Below, one piece after another: positions 9,235-16,091 of a stretch of DNA of 64,000 bases. Source of the DNA: an uncultured Pelagimonas sp. (GTDB lineage Bacteria; Pseudomonadota; Alphaproteobacteria; Rhodobacterales; Rhodobacteraceae); assembly GCA_947497905.1 (NCBI GenBank), contig CANMIH010000001.1, positions 558,001 through 622,000 of the forward strand. Reading direction: 5' to 3'. The position numbers were made by a program, and so were the translations under genes. The notes beneath the pieces were generated by a model that made no database searches, was not told the origin of the DNA, and saw nothing but the letters and a program-made list of their open reading frames with translations. The stretch's first letter is position 1; every line of letters begins with the position of its first letter.

Positions 9235-10746
9235 TCAAAGGTTTGTCTCTGCCAGAAATGCGTCAGGACTATCGACCTCTTCCAAACGTTTTCCACGAAT
9301 CCACCAATACCGTGTGCCTGTCTTGCGCAGAAAATAGCGGTCGTGGCTGACCAATACACAGGCAGCACCCGCCGCAACAAGCTCCTGCTCAAGCGCCTCT
9401 TGGCCGTCAATATCGAGATGGTTGGTGGGTTCATCCAGCAGGTAGAAATTGGGTTGGGCCAGACGCAGCGCAAGCAGGGCAAGCCGGGCCTTTTGACCAC
9501 CGGATAGCGCGCGGATTGGCGTGTTCTGTAGATCAAATGAAATACCCGCTCCGGCCAGAGTTGACCGGGCGCGCTGGTCGCCGATGTCAAATTGTGTGGT
9601 GATGCAGGCAAGCGGAGTGTCGCGCGCATCAAACTGGCTCAGATGCTGATCGGCATAGGCGGATTTGATCGAGGCGGCGCAGGTCACCGCGCTGGGGTTT
9701 CCCTGCAACGCTGCCTGGATATGGCGGATGAGCTGGGTTTTTCCGGTGCCATTGGCCCCAAGCACCACCACCCGATCACCGGGAGAAATCCACTTTTTGC
9801 CTGTGCGGTACAACAGCCGTCCGTCTGGTGCCGTGACTTCGATATCATCAAGGGTGACCAAGGCCTTGGCATGGCTGCCGCTGTTTGACAGCCGGATGTC
9901 TCCTGCGCCGCGCTCCTGATGCGCCGGTTTTGCCTGTGCTTCGATCCTCTCCGCGCGTTCGGTCAATTGCTTTTGTTTGCTCAGCAACAGATCCGACCCG
10001 GAGTTGATGCCAATGTTGTTTAGCTTGGCCGCCTGTTTGCGCAGTTGATTGGCCTGTTTCAGATCATTGGCGGCGCGGCGGGCCTCGGCCTCGTCTTGCT
10101 CGGCCAATGCTGCACGGGCAGCGGTGAAGCTTAGCGGAAACTCAACGCTGTGCTCGGGGCGTAGAAACAGCGTGCGCTGGGTTGTGGCATCCAGAAAGGC
10201 CCGGTCGTGTGAAGTGATCACTACAGGTGTGCTTTGGGGCAGAGCACTGAGCCACTTTTGAAGCAAGGCTATGCGATTCAAGTCCAGATGGTTGGTGGGC
10301 TCATCCAGCAAAAGAAGATCCGGCTCGGTGACCCATGTCGCCGCCAAGAGGGCCGTGCGCTGCCAGCCGCCGCTGAGCTCGGTCAAGGGCCGCTGTTGCA
10401 ACTCATAAGGGACCTCAAGCTCGGCCAGCACCATGTCCACACGCCAGGCCTCGTAATCGGCCTGTTCCGGCGGAAGCGCGGCCAGAACAAGGTCATAGAG
10501 GGTCTGTTTCTGGTGCGTTTCGGGAATGTGTTGCTGGACATAACCCACACGCAGGCCCCGGGTTCGGGTGATGTCACCGGCGGTGGGCTCATGTGCGCCT
10601 GACAGACAGGACAGAAGCGTTGATTTCCCACGCCCATTGGCGGCGACAAGACCAATGCGGTCGCCTTTGGCGATGGTGAAGCTGAGGTTGGAAAACAAAG
10701 GCGTACCAAGGGTAACAGCCAGATCTTTGACGGTCAGAACGGTCAT
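9235..10746 (-). CDS. ABC-F family ATPase (ribosome-associated, possible antibiotic-resistance or translation factor)
   Basis: Soluble protein with two ABC ATPase domains and no membrane segment. Domain 1 has Walker A AANGRGKSTLL, signature LSGGW and Walker B LLLLDEPTNHLD; domain 2 has GANGTGKTQL, LSGGQ and YLLDEPTNHLD. They are joined by a charged linker (~residues 210-300), the P-site-tRNA-interacting region in this family. ABC-F proteins act on the ribosomal E site; some displace antibiotics, others resolve stalls. At 503 aa it lacks the C-terminal extension of Uup. The ATG at 10746 follows GAGAG, which is base-paired with an upstream anti-sequence, and a short leader ORF precedes it, so expression is probably controlled at translation. 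Subclass and substrate are not decidable by eye. Confidence 0.9.
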   Translation of the reverse strand: MTVLTVKDLAVTLGTPLFSNLSFTIAKGDRIGLVAANGRGKSTLLSCLSGAHEPTAGDITRTRGLRVGYVQQHIPETHQKQTLYDLVLAALPPEQADYEAWRVDMVLAELEVPYELQQRPLTELSGGWQRTALLAATWVTEPDLLLLDEPTNHLDLNRIALLQKWLSALPQSTPVVITSHDRAFLDATTQRTLFLRPEHSVEFPLSFTAARAALAEQDEAEARRAANDLKQANQLRKQAAKLNNIGINSGSDLLLSKQKQLTERAERIEAQAKPAHQERGAGDIRLSNSGSHAKALVTLDDIEVTAPDGRLLYRTGKKWISPGDRVVVLGANGTGKTQLIRHIQAALQGNPSAVTCAASIKSAYADQHLSQFDARDTPLACITTQFDIGDQRARSTLAGAGISFDLQNTPIRALSGGQKARLALLALRLAQPNFYLLDEPTNHLDIDGQEALEQELVAAGAACVLVSHDRYFLRKTGTRYWWIRGKRLEEVDSPDAFLAETNL

Positions 10747-10749
10747 ATG

Positions 10750-10806
10750 TCTCTCGAATATTTCGGAATTAGCCGCGATGCGGCAAAAGGACAGACCGTC
10801 GAGAGA
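10750..10806 (-). promoter_or_regulatory. Stem sequestering the ABC-F ribosome binding site
   Basis: In the minus-strand RNA, UCUCUCGA (10806-10799) is an exact complement of UCGAGAGA (10757-10750), which contains the GAGAG ribosome binding site located just before the ABC-F AUG at 10746. The 41-nt loop holds its own GCCGC-AUC-GCGGC hairpin (10784-10772). An alternative partner for the anti-sequence, AGAGA (10824-10820), lies immediately after the leader ORF stop. This is the expected design of a translational attenuator; operation is inferred. Confidence 0.65.
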
Positions 10807-10828
10807 AAAGGATCAGATGTCTCTTGGG

Positions 10829-10906
10829 TCAGCCCTGCAATCGGATGATGTGCAGGGCATGACGGGGACCGTGCAGAAGTAAGTGCGTCTCTTGCGTGTT
10901 CTGCAT
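10829..10906 (-). CDS. 25-residue leader peptide upstream of the ABC-F gene
   Basis: A 25-codon ORF starts with ATG at 10906, 5 nt after a very strong ribosome binding site (GGGAGG within AACGGGAGGGCACC), and ends with TGA at 10829, 82 nt before the ABC-F start. The peptide begins MQNTQETHLLLHGPRH and ends IIRLQG; it has four His, three consecutive Leu and a Gly-Pro-Arg motif. It resembles no protein I recognise. The strong start, small size and the hairpins in and after it suggest a regulatory leader whose translation, or ribosome stalling on it, controls ABC-F expression. Confidence 0.6.
   Translation of the reverse strand: MQNTQETHLLLHGPRHALHIIRLQG
10832..10858 (-). promoter_or_regulatory. 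Hairpin in the 3' part of the leader ORF
   Basis: GCCCTGCA (10858-10851) and TGCAGGGC (10839-10832) form a perfect 8-bp stem with an 11-nt loop, covering leader codons 17 to 25. A ribosome on these codons would open it. It would be the first of the two hairpins in the proposed attenuator. Confidence 0.5.
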
Positions 10907-10943
10907 GGTGCCCTCCCGTTGTGAGTGTTGATCCGTTGGGCAG

Positions 10944-10972
10944 AGCCTAGCGGGCCGGTGTCGCACAATCAA
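10944..10972 (-). promoter_or_regulatory. Candidate promoter for the leader/ABC-F unit
   Basis: TTGATT (10972-10967) and TAGGCT (10949-10944) are separated by 17 bp; the -35 box overlaps the stop codon of the upstream sugar transferase gene. Transcription would start close to 10937, leaving a ~30-nt leader before the GGGAGG site. The -35 box is good, the -10 box weak. Confidence 0.35.
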
Positions 10973-12417
10973 TAGGCATATTTGGTGTTCAACAGCGACG
11001 GAATGGTGCGCAGCAAAATCCACAGGTCAAACCATAGGGTGCTGTTTTCGATGTAATAAAGATCGTGCTCAACCCGGCGCTGCAGGCGTTCTGGGTCGTC
11101 AATTTCACCGCGCCAGCCGTTGATCTGTGCCCAGCCGGTGATGCCGGGCAAAACACGATGGCGCGCGGCATAGCCATCCACCAGATCCTCAAACGGCGTG
11201 GTTTCCGAATAGACCGCATTCACAACATGGGGGCGGGGCCCCACCAGCGAGAGATCACCGGTGACCACATTGATCAGCTGGGGCAGTTCATCCAAAGACC
11301 AGCGGCGAATGAACCGTCCCACTGGTGTCACCCGCGGGTCACCTTTCTGAACCACGCGGCGGGCACTTTGATCTGCGCTCTCCACATACATTGAGCGAAA
11401 CTTGAAAATCTCTATCTCGGTGTTGTTATAGCCATGGCGTTTTTGTCGAAAGAATACGGGTCCCGTGCTGGTGAGCTTAACCGCCAGAGCAACTGCCATA
11501 AGCAGGGGGGCGAGCAGAATGAGCGCACAGCAGGCGACTGCGGCGTCGAAAACACGCTTGGCCATCGCCCGGCCGCCAGTGATCGGACGGTGCGACAGGG
11601 TGATCAGATCGGCGCCGCGACCCTCTGCGGCGATGCTGCTGGCGAGGCCAGATAAATGCACATCCACGGGCAACACACGCAAAAGCTCGGCGGTTTCGCG
11701 AATGCGGCGCTTGGCCGTCAGAGGAAAGGCGATGATCACCACGTCGATTTGCGCCTGACGGGCAAAGGGCACCAGATCCGCTGTCATGCCCAGTTTCGGC
11801 ACGCCCAGCACAGCGTCCGGCGACCGCGCGTCGGTTCGGTCGTCAAACAAGCCAACCACACGTATGTCGCGCACATTGTTTGCTTGCATGGTCTCAAGCA
11901 CGGCGGCAGCCTCTTTCCCGCCCCCGACCAGCACCGCAGATCGGTCGGTCAGGCCAAAATCCTGGGCCCACCGGGTGATCAACCCAATCAAAGCATGGCT
12001 GGCCAGCAGGCTTATGGCGAGCAGACCCGCCGCCATGACAAAAAACGATGAATGAGGATAGGGCCAGAGATCGATGGGGGCAACCGCCAGGGTCCAGAGA
12101 ACGGCCGCGATCCACACGTATGCTGCGCTGAGCAGGGGCTGGCGCAAAGTGCTGAGCCGATAGGCCCCCGCCGCCCAGAGGCTGGCGCAGGTCAGAGAGG
12201 CTGTCGCCATAGCCAGCCCCATCGTAAGCCCGGGCTGGTCCAAAACACCGGCTGTCAGATAGGCCGCAAACCACACCGCAAGCGTCAGAACAGCCGTGTC
12301 AATCCCCACGGCCAGCATCGTAAAGGCCACAGCAGGCACAGCAGGGCGTTGCAGCCCGCGCGCTACTCTGTCGGCGGTCGAACGGTAGTTCGTCCTGCTA
12401 AAGGTGCCGGTGTCCAT
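10969..12417 (-). CDS. Exopolysaccharide polyprenyl-phosphate sugar transferase (WcaJ/ExoY-like)
   Basis: Inner-membrane initiating glycosyltransferase that would transfer a sugar-1-phosphate to undecaprenyl phosphate. It has four to five N-terminal membrane segments, a central Rossmann-like CoA-binding domain (LVGGGKEAAAVLE), a further membrane helix, and a C-terminal bacterial sugar transferase domain (GPVFFRQKRHGYN, FKFRSMY, RRWSLDELPQLINV, DLSLVGPRP). The ATG at 12417 (482 aa) is preferred to a TTG at 12495. No other polysaccharide genes are near, so it is an orphan locus here. The gene ends just upstream of the proposed ABC-F promoter. Confidence 0.85.
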   Translation of the reverse strand: MDTGTFSRTNYRSTADRVARGLQRPAVPAVAFTMLAVGIDTAVLTLAVWFAAYLTAGVLDQPGLTMGLAMATASLTCASLWAAGAYRLSTLRQPLLSAAYVWIAAVLWTLAVAPIDLWPYPHSSFFVMAAGLLAISLLASHALIGLITRWAQDFGLTDRSAVLVGGGKEAAAVLETMQANNVRDIRVVGLFDDRTDARSPDAVLGVPKLGMTADLVPFARQAQIDVVIIAFPLTAKRRIRETAELLRVLPVDVHLSGLASSIAAEGRGADLITLSHRPITGGRAMAKRVFDAAVACCALILLAPLLMAVALAVKLTSTGPVFFRQKRHGYNNTEIEIFKFRSMYVESADQSARRVVQKGDPRVTPVGRFIRRWSLDELPQLINVVTGDLSLVGPRPHVVNAVYSETTPFEDLVDGYAARHRVLPGITGWAQINGWRGEIDDPERLQRRVEHDLYYIENSTLWFDLWILLRTIPSLLNTKYAY

Positions 12418-12559
12418 CAAATTCTCAATCGAATCACAGTCTTCGCAAAGGATGCGCGAGAAGAGTTTCGACCGGGTTACCGTTTGGACGTGCAATAGGA
12501 CGAGCGTTGCGTAGGGTGGAGATGCGACTTGGGCCAGAAGCCAGCCCGCAGCACGCGCC

Positions 12560-13774
12560 TTACTCCTCCTGCCACCAATCCTTTGGTTTCATCCGCTTGG
12601 CCCGGTCCGACTTTGTGTCCCATGCCAGCGCCCATTTGCGCCAGGGTGAGAGCGCCAGTTTCAACCAGAGCCGATCTTTCCATGTGGTGAAATCTCGATT
12701 GAACGGGCAGACCCGCATGCAAATCGCGCAGTCGGATTGCAGTTTCGCCCAATAGCCGAAACAGGCTTTGGCGTCTGAGGTCCATTTCTTGACGCCACGG
12801 ATCGCCGATACCGCCTCGGGGGCGCTGGTTTCCTTGGGGCCAAAGGGGAGCGCCTTGGCGGGGCAGGCGTCGGCGCAGGCGGTACACTGGTTGCAGAACT
12901 CTTCCACACCCAGTTTGGCGGGCGCATCATGGGCCAGAGGCAGATTGGTGAAGATCTTCGAGAACCGCAGACGCGGACCAAACTCAGGCGTGATGACCAT
13001 CTGATTGCGGGCATATTCACCAAGGCCCGCCTTGATCGCATAGGGGATAACCAGCCCCGTGTCATTCATCGAGGCCACTGCCTCATAACCAAGATTGCGG
13101 ATATAGGCCGCAAGCTGGATCACAATCGCCGCCTCATGGCTGTATTCCCGCCCGGTTGCCGCGCCTGCAAGCGCCGAAGGATAGGTGGCGACAAGCTCTT
13201 GGTCCATCTGGTGGCCCAGAACAATCACACTTGTCAGCCCCTCGGGGAGATCGTTTTCGGCCTCGGAAAAATCGCGGGTGTCGACGCGGGACTGATAGAG
13301 CCAACGGGTGTCCATGTCGGTGATTCCGGCAAGATCCGCCCCAAAAAACTTGGCGATGCGTTTGACCTCATCCGCCATTTTCGCCGGATCGTCGATTTCA
13401 ACCTGTGCTTCGGCGACGGGCGTGTCGCAGGCGATGGGCGCCTGAAACCCCTCACGCCGCCCCTGATCGGCGCCGCGGTTGGAAATGATATCCGAGATCA
13501 GCCAGCTTGCGTTGCGCAGGGCAAAATCCTTTTGCCGAAATCCATCTCCTTTGCGGTACTTCGCCTTCATCCGATAACTTTGAAAGAACCCATCGGTGAA
13601 TTTGGACCGCACGGTGTCATCCCAAAAGGCACGGGTGAACATATCGTTGCGTTGAATGAAGGGGGCGAAGTCTTCAGTGGTTTCGATCCCCGCTGCCGCA
13701 TCACTTTCCGCATAGCGGTCGGCCCAGTCTTTGCGCTGTTCCTCGGTCACTCCGGAATTCGATGGCCACGACAT
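12560..13774 (-). CDS. Reductive-dehalogenase/QueG-like corrinoid iron-sulfur protein
   Basis: 404-aa cytoplasmic-looking protein with no Tat or Sec signal. The C-terminal third carries two [4Fe-4S] motif sets, CNQCTACADACPAKALP and CFGYWAKLQSDCAICMRVCP, the arrangement seen in reductive dehalogenases and in epoxyqueuosine reductase. The middle (about ITDMDTRWLY to MNDTGLVIPYAIKAGLGE) matches the general layout of the corrinoid-binding fold. It is longer than QueG and shorter than the catabolic marine RdhA fusions with a reductase domain. A GGGGAGA ribosome binding site precedes the ATG at 13774. Substrate and electron donor are unknown; no rdhB anchor is nearby. Confidence 0.7.
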   Translation of the reverse strand: MSWPSNSGVTEEQRKDWADRYAESDAAAGIETTEDFAPFIQRNDMFTRAFWDDTVRSKFTDGFFQSYRMKAKYRKGDGFRQKDFALRNASWLISDIISNRGADQGRREGFQAPIACDTPVAEAQVEIDDPAKMADEVKRIAKFFGADLAGITDMDTRWLYQSRVDTRDFSEAENDLPEGLTSVIVLGHQMDQELVATYPSALAGAATGREYSHEAAIVIQLAAYIRNLGYEAVASMNDTGLVIPYAIKAGLGEYARNQMVITPEFGPRLRFSKIFTNLPLAHDAPAKLGVEEFCNQCTACADACPAKALPFGPKETSAPEAVSAIRGVKKWTSDAKACFGYWAKLQSDCAICMRVCPFNRDFTTWKDRLWLKLALSPWRKWALAWDTKSDRAKRMKPKDWWQEE

Positions 13775-13926
13775 GCTGTCTCTCCCCTTTTTCCTAAAGG
13801 GACCTTTGGCGGCAGATCAGGTCAAGTGGACCGGTCAAGTCGGCATAGTCGACATAACCGGAGAACAGGTGCTAGCGTTGTGTTGCCTAACTGGGCGATT
13901 TTTTCAGTTCTGATTGGGGACATGAC

Positions 13927-14376
13927 ATGGGTGGCGAATTTCAACCCTACATTCAGTTGATCACCGGCGGTGCGGATATGCGTGCCATGGATCAAATGCA
14001 TGGTGTGCCGGGAACCGGCTATTTTCGCTATCCAGATCCAGCGCGCGGGCATTTCATGCAACATGCGGCGCAGACCGCCTTTCCCGCCGGGGTTATTCGC
14101 AATCTACGGGTTCGGTTTCGGTTGGACCGCAAGCCTGAACAGGGCAAAGCGACAATCGAAATCCACTCGACGTCCCTGACAGATGATAAAACGGGTACGG
14201 GCCTTTTGGTTCAGATCGATATGACGGGGCAGGACAAGTTGATCTTTTCTGGTGAAAAGCTTGGATATGACGTTCGGGTGGAGGAAAACGATGCAATCAG
14301 TATCAAGGCCGATAACTCGCTAATTGGGCCGACGCTGATTGGTTTCACCTATAGCTTTGAGTTTGAACCAGCCTGA
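13927..14376 (+). CDS. Hypothetical protein (149 aa)
   Basis: A complete ORF with GGGGA 6 nt before the ATG. The product has no signal peptide, membrane segment or motif I recognise; alternating polar/hydrophobic stretches (IRNLRVRFRLDRK, GLLVQIDMTGQDKLIFSG) suggest a beta-rich fold. It contains many Met and Gly residues near the N-terminus. The 3' end overlaps the convergent LysR gene by 28 bp. Confidence 0.6.
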   Translation: MGGEFQPYIQLITGGADMRAMDQMHGVPGTGYFRYPDPARGHFMQHAAQTAFPAGVIRNLRVRFRLDRKPEQGKATIEIHSTSLTDDKTGTGLLVQIDMTGQDKLIFSGEKLGYDVRVEENDAISIKADNSLIGPTLIGFTYSFEFEPA

Positions 14377-15263
14377 CTGATGGCCTTCAGGTGATCAATC
14401 AATAGCCGCAATGGCACCATTTGACGGTATTCGCGTGGGAAATAGATGTGTACGCCGGGCAGGGGGGCGAGGTGTTCGGTGAGCACTTCGGTCAATGTCC
14501 CGTCCTGCAAGGCTGTGGTGCAATAGTCGCGAAAAGTGAAGGTGAGACCGAGATCCTGCTTGGCCAACTCGATCGAGGCCGGTTGGGTGTTGGTGATTGA
14601 GCTGCCTTTGACATCAACACTATAGGCGCCGTCAGGCCCCTGAAACTGCCAGGGCGCAATCTGTCCCGAGCTGTGGAACCTATACCGCAGACAGTTGTGG
14701 GTCAGCAGTTCATCCGGGGTCTGCGGCGTGCCGTGTTTGGCAAAATAGGCGGGGCTGCCCACCACGCAGGACCGCAGCGCTCCGGTGAGATTGATCGCCA
14801 CCATATCCTGCGCCACAAAACCCCCGAGCCGAAATCCGGCATGAAACCCGTCCTCCAGAATATCGGCCATGGCGTCTGAGATCGAAAGTTCCACTTCGAT
14901 CAAGGGATGGCGTTTTTGAAAACGGGCCAGCCCCTCGCGCATCAAAAGCGTATAGGCAAATTCGGGGATCGCGAGTTTCAAGCTGCCGCTGGCATCCTGA
15001 CCTGCGGATTTTGCCCCGTTAAGGCCGGTCTCCAGCTGCTCAAAGGCAGGGCTGGTGCGCTGATACAGATAGCGCCCGGCTTCGGTCAGGCTGACGGTGC
15101 GGGTTGTACGGATAAACAGCGCGGTCCCGGTTTGATCTTCCAACGCTTTCAGTTGGTGACTGATTGTTGAAGGGTTCACGTCCAGAGCCCGCGCGGCCCC
15201 TCGTAGAGACCCGTCTCGTGCTATGGCGTTGAAGACTTCAAGAAGAGTCAGGGGAAGGCGCAT
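14349..15263 (-). CDS. LysR-family transcriptional regulator
   Basis: 304-aa regulator with an N-terminal winged helix-turn-helix (AIARDGSLRGAARALDVNPS, followed by TISHQLKALE) and a LysR substrate-binding domain. I chose the ATG at 15263 because MRLPLTLLEVFNAI is the standard LysR N-terminus; the frame is open to 15416 but would overlap the divergent gene. It is transcribed divergently from the DJ-1/PfpI gene at 15384, its most likely target. The 120-bp gap is AT-rich around 15300-15335 and could hold the operator. Confidence 0.9.
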   Translation of the reverse strand: MRLPLTLLEVFNAIARDGSLRGAARALDVNPSTISHQLKALEDQTGTALFIRTTRTVSLTEAGRYLYQRTSPAFEQLETGLNGAKSAGQDASGSLKLAIPEFAYTLLMREGLARFQKRHPLIEVELSISDAMADILEDGFHAGFRLGGFVAQDMVAINLTGALRSCVVGSPAYFAKHGTPQTPDELLTHNCLRYRFHSSGQIAPWQFQGPDGAYSVDVKGSSITNTQPASIELAKQDLGLTFTFRDYCTTALQDGTLTEVLTEHLAPLPGVHIYFPREYRQMVPLRLLIDHLKAISQAGSNSKL

Positions 15264-15383
15264 TGATGCACTCACTGCAACTGAATGGTGAAAATTGCGA
15301 GTATAGTTGTTATCAGTGAGATTATTTAGCTTGAGATCAGTTGTAAACACCGGCCGATTGCTCGGCCCAAGCGGAGCCCTCAG

Positions 15384-16091
15384 ATGACCAAAGCGCTGAT
15401 CCTTGTGACCAACCACACCACCTTTTCATCCCCTGAAGTTCAGCCCACGGGGCTGTGGCTGTCTGAGCTGACGCATTTCTATGATGTCTTTGCCAAAGCC
15501 GGGATCGAGATGGTGATTGCCAGTCCGAAAGGCGGCAAGATTGAGATCGATGCCCGCAGTCTGGCGTGGCCTGTGTTCGACAAGGCGACCCGCAAACGGT
15601 TTGACGCGCCGCAGTTTATGGCGTTGCTCGACAACACGCCCGCGCTGGGATCGCTGAATTGGGATGAGTATGATGTGATCTACCTCGCAGGAGGGCACGG
15701 GGCGATGTGGGATTTTGCCGAAGACCCCACGTTGCACCGTCTGATTGCCCAGAGCTATGAGCAGGGCAAAGTGGTTGCGGCGGTCTGCCATGGGGTGGCG
15801 GGGCTGACGAATGTGCGCCTAAGCTCGGGGCGATATCTGCTCAACGGCAAACGCGGCACCGGATTTGCCTATTTCGACGAGACCATTGCAGGGGTGAAGC
15901 ATCTGGTCCCTTATAACCTGCAGGCTCGGCTCAAAGAACGCGGGATGCGCTATTCCAAAGCGCTGTTGCCGCTGATGAGCCATGTAGTGCGCGATGGTCT
16001 GCTGATCACCGGCCAGAACCCCAACTCGGCCACGGGCACCGCCAAGGCGGCGCTCGCAGCGCTGGAGGTCAGGGTTTCACAAGCCGCGTGA
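15384..16091 (+). CDS. DJ-1/PfpI (Hsp31-like) glutamine-amidotransferase-fold protein
   Basis: 235-aa protein of the type 1 glutamine amidotransferase superfamily. The nucleophile elbow AAVCHGVAG carries the catalytic Cys and His, and IYLAGGHGAMWDF precedes it as in Hsp31-like chaperone/glyoxalase proteins. Members are linked to reactive carbonyl or protein-damage responses, but activity differs within the family. It is divergent from a LysR regulator. The 3' end overlaps the convergent acylase gene by 23 bp. Confidence 0.85.
   Translation: MTKALILVTNHTTFSSPEVQPTGLWLSELTHFYDVFAKAGIEMVIASPKGGKIEIDARSLAWPVFDKATRKRFDAPQFMALLDNTPALGSLNWDEYDVIYLAGGHGAMWDFAEDPTLHRLIAQSYEQGKVVAAVCHGVAGLTNVRLSSGRYLLNGKRGTGFAYFDETIAGVKHLVPYNLQARLKERGMRYSKALLPLMSHVVRDGLLITGQNPNSATGTAKAALAALEVRVSQAA

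Noticed and set aside
9001-9507. 168-codon plus-strand ORF downstream of hflX
   Set aside because: Its second half is antisense to the ABC-F gene, it has no ribosome binding site and no family resemblance.
12929-13960. 343-codon ORF antisense to the reductive-dehalogenase-like gene
   Set aside because: Covers the conserved Fe-S protein in reverse; composition typical of shadow frames.
15264-15383. Specific LysR T-N11-A box between the LysR and DJ-1/PfpI genes
   Set aside because: The gap is AT-rich and probably regulatory, but no single palindrome stood out clearly enough to call.
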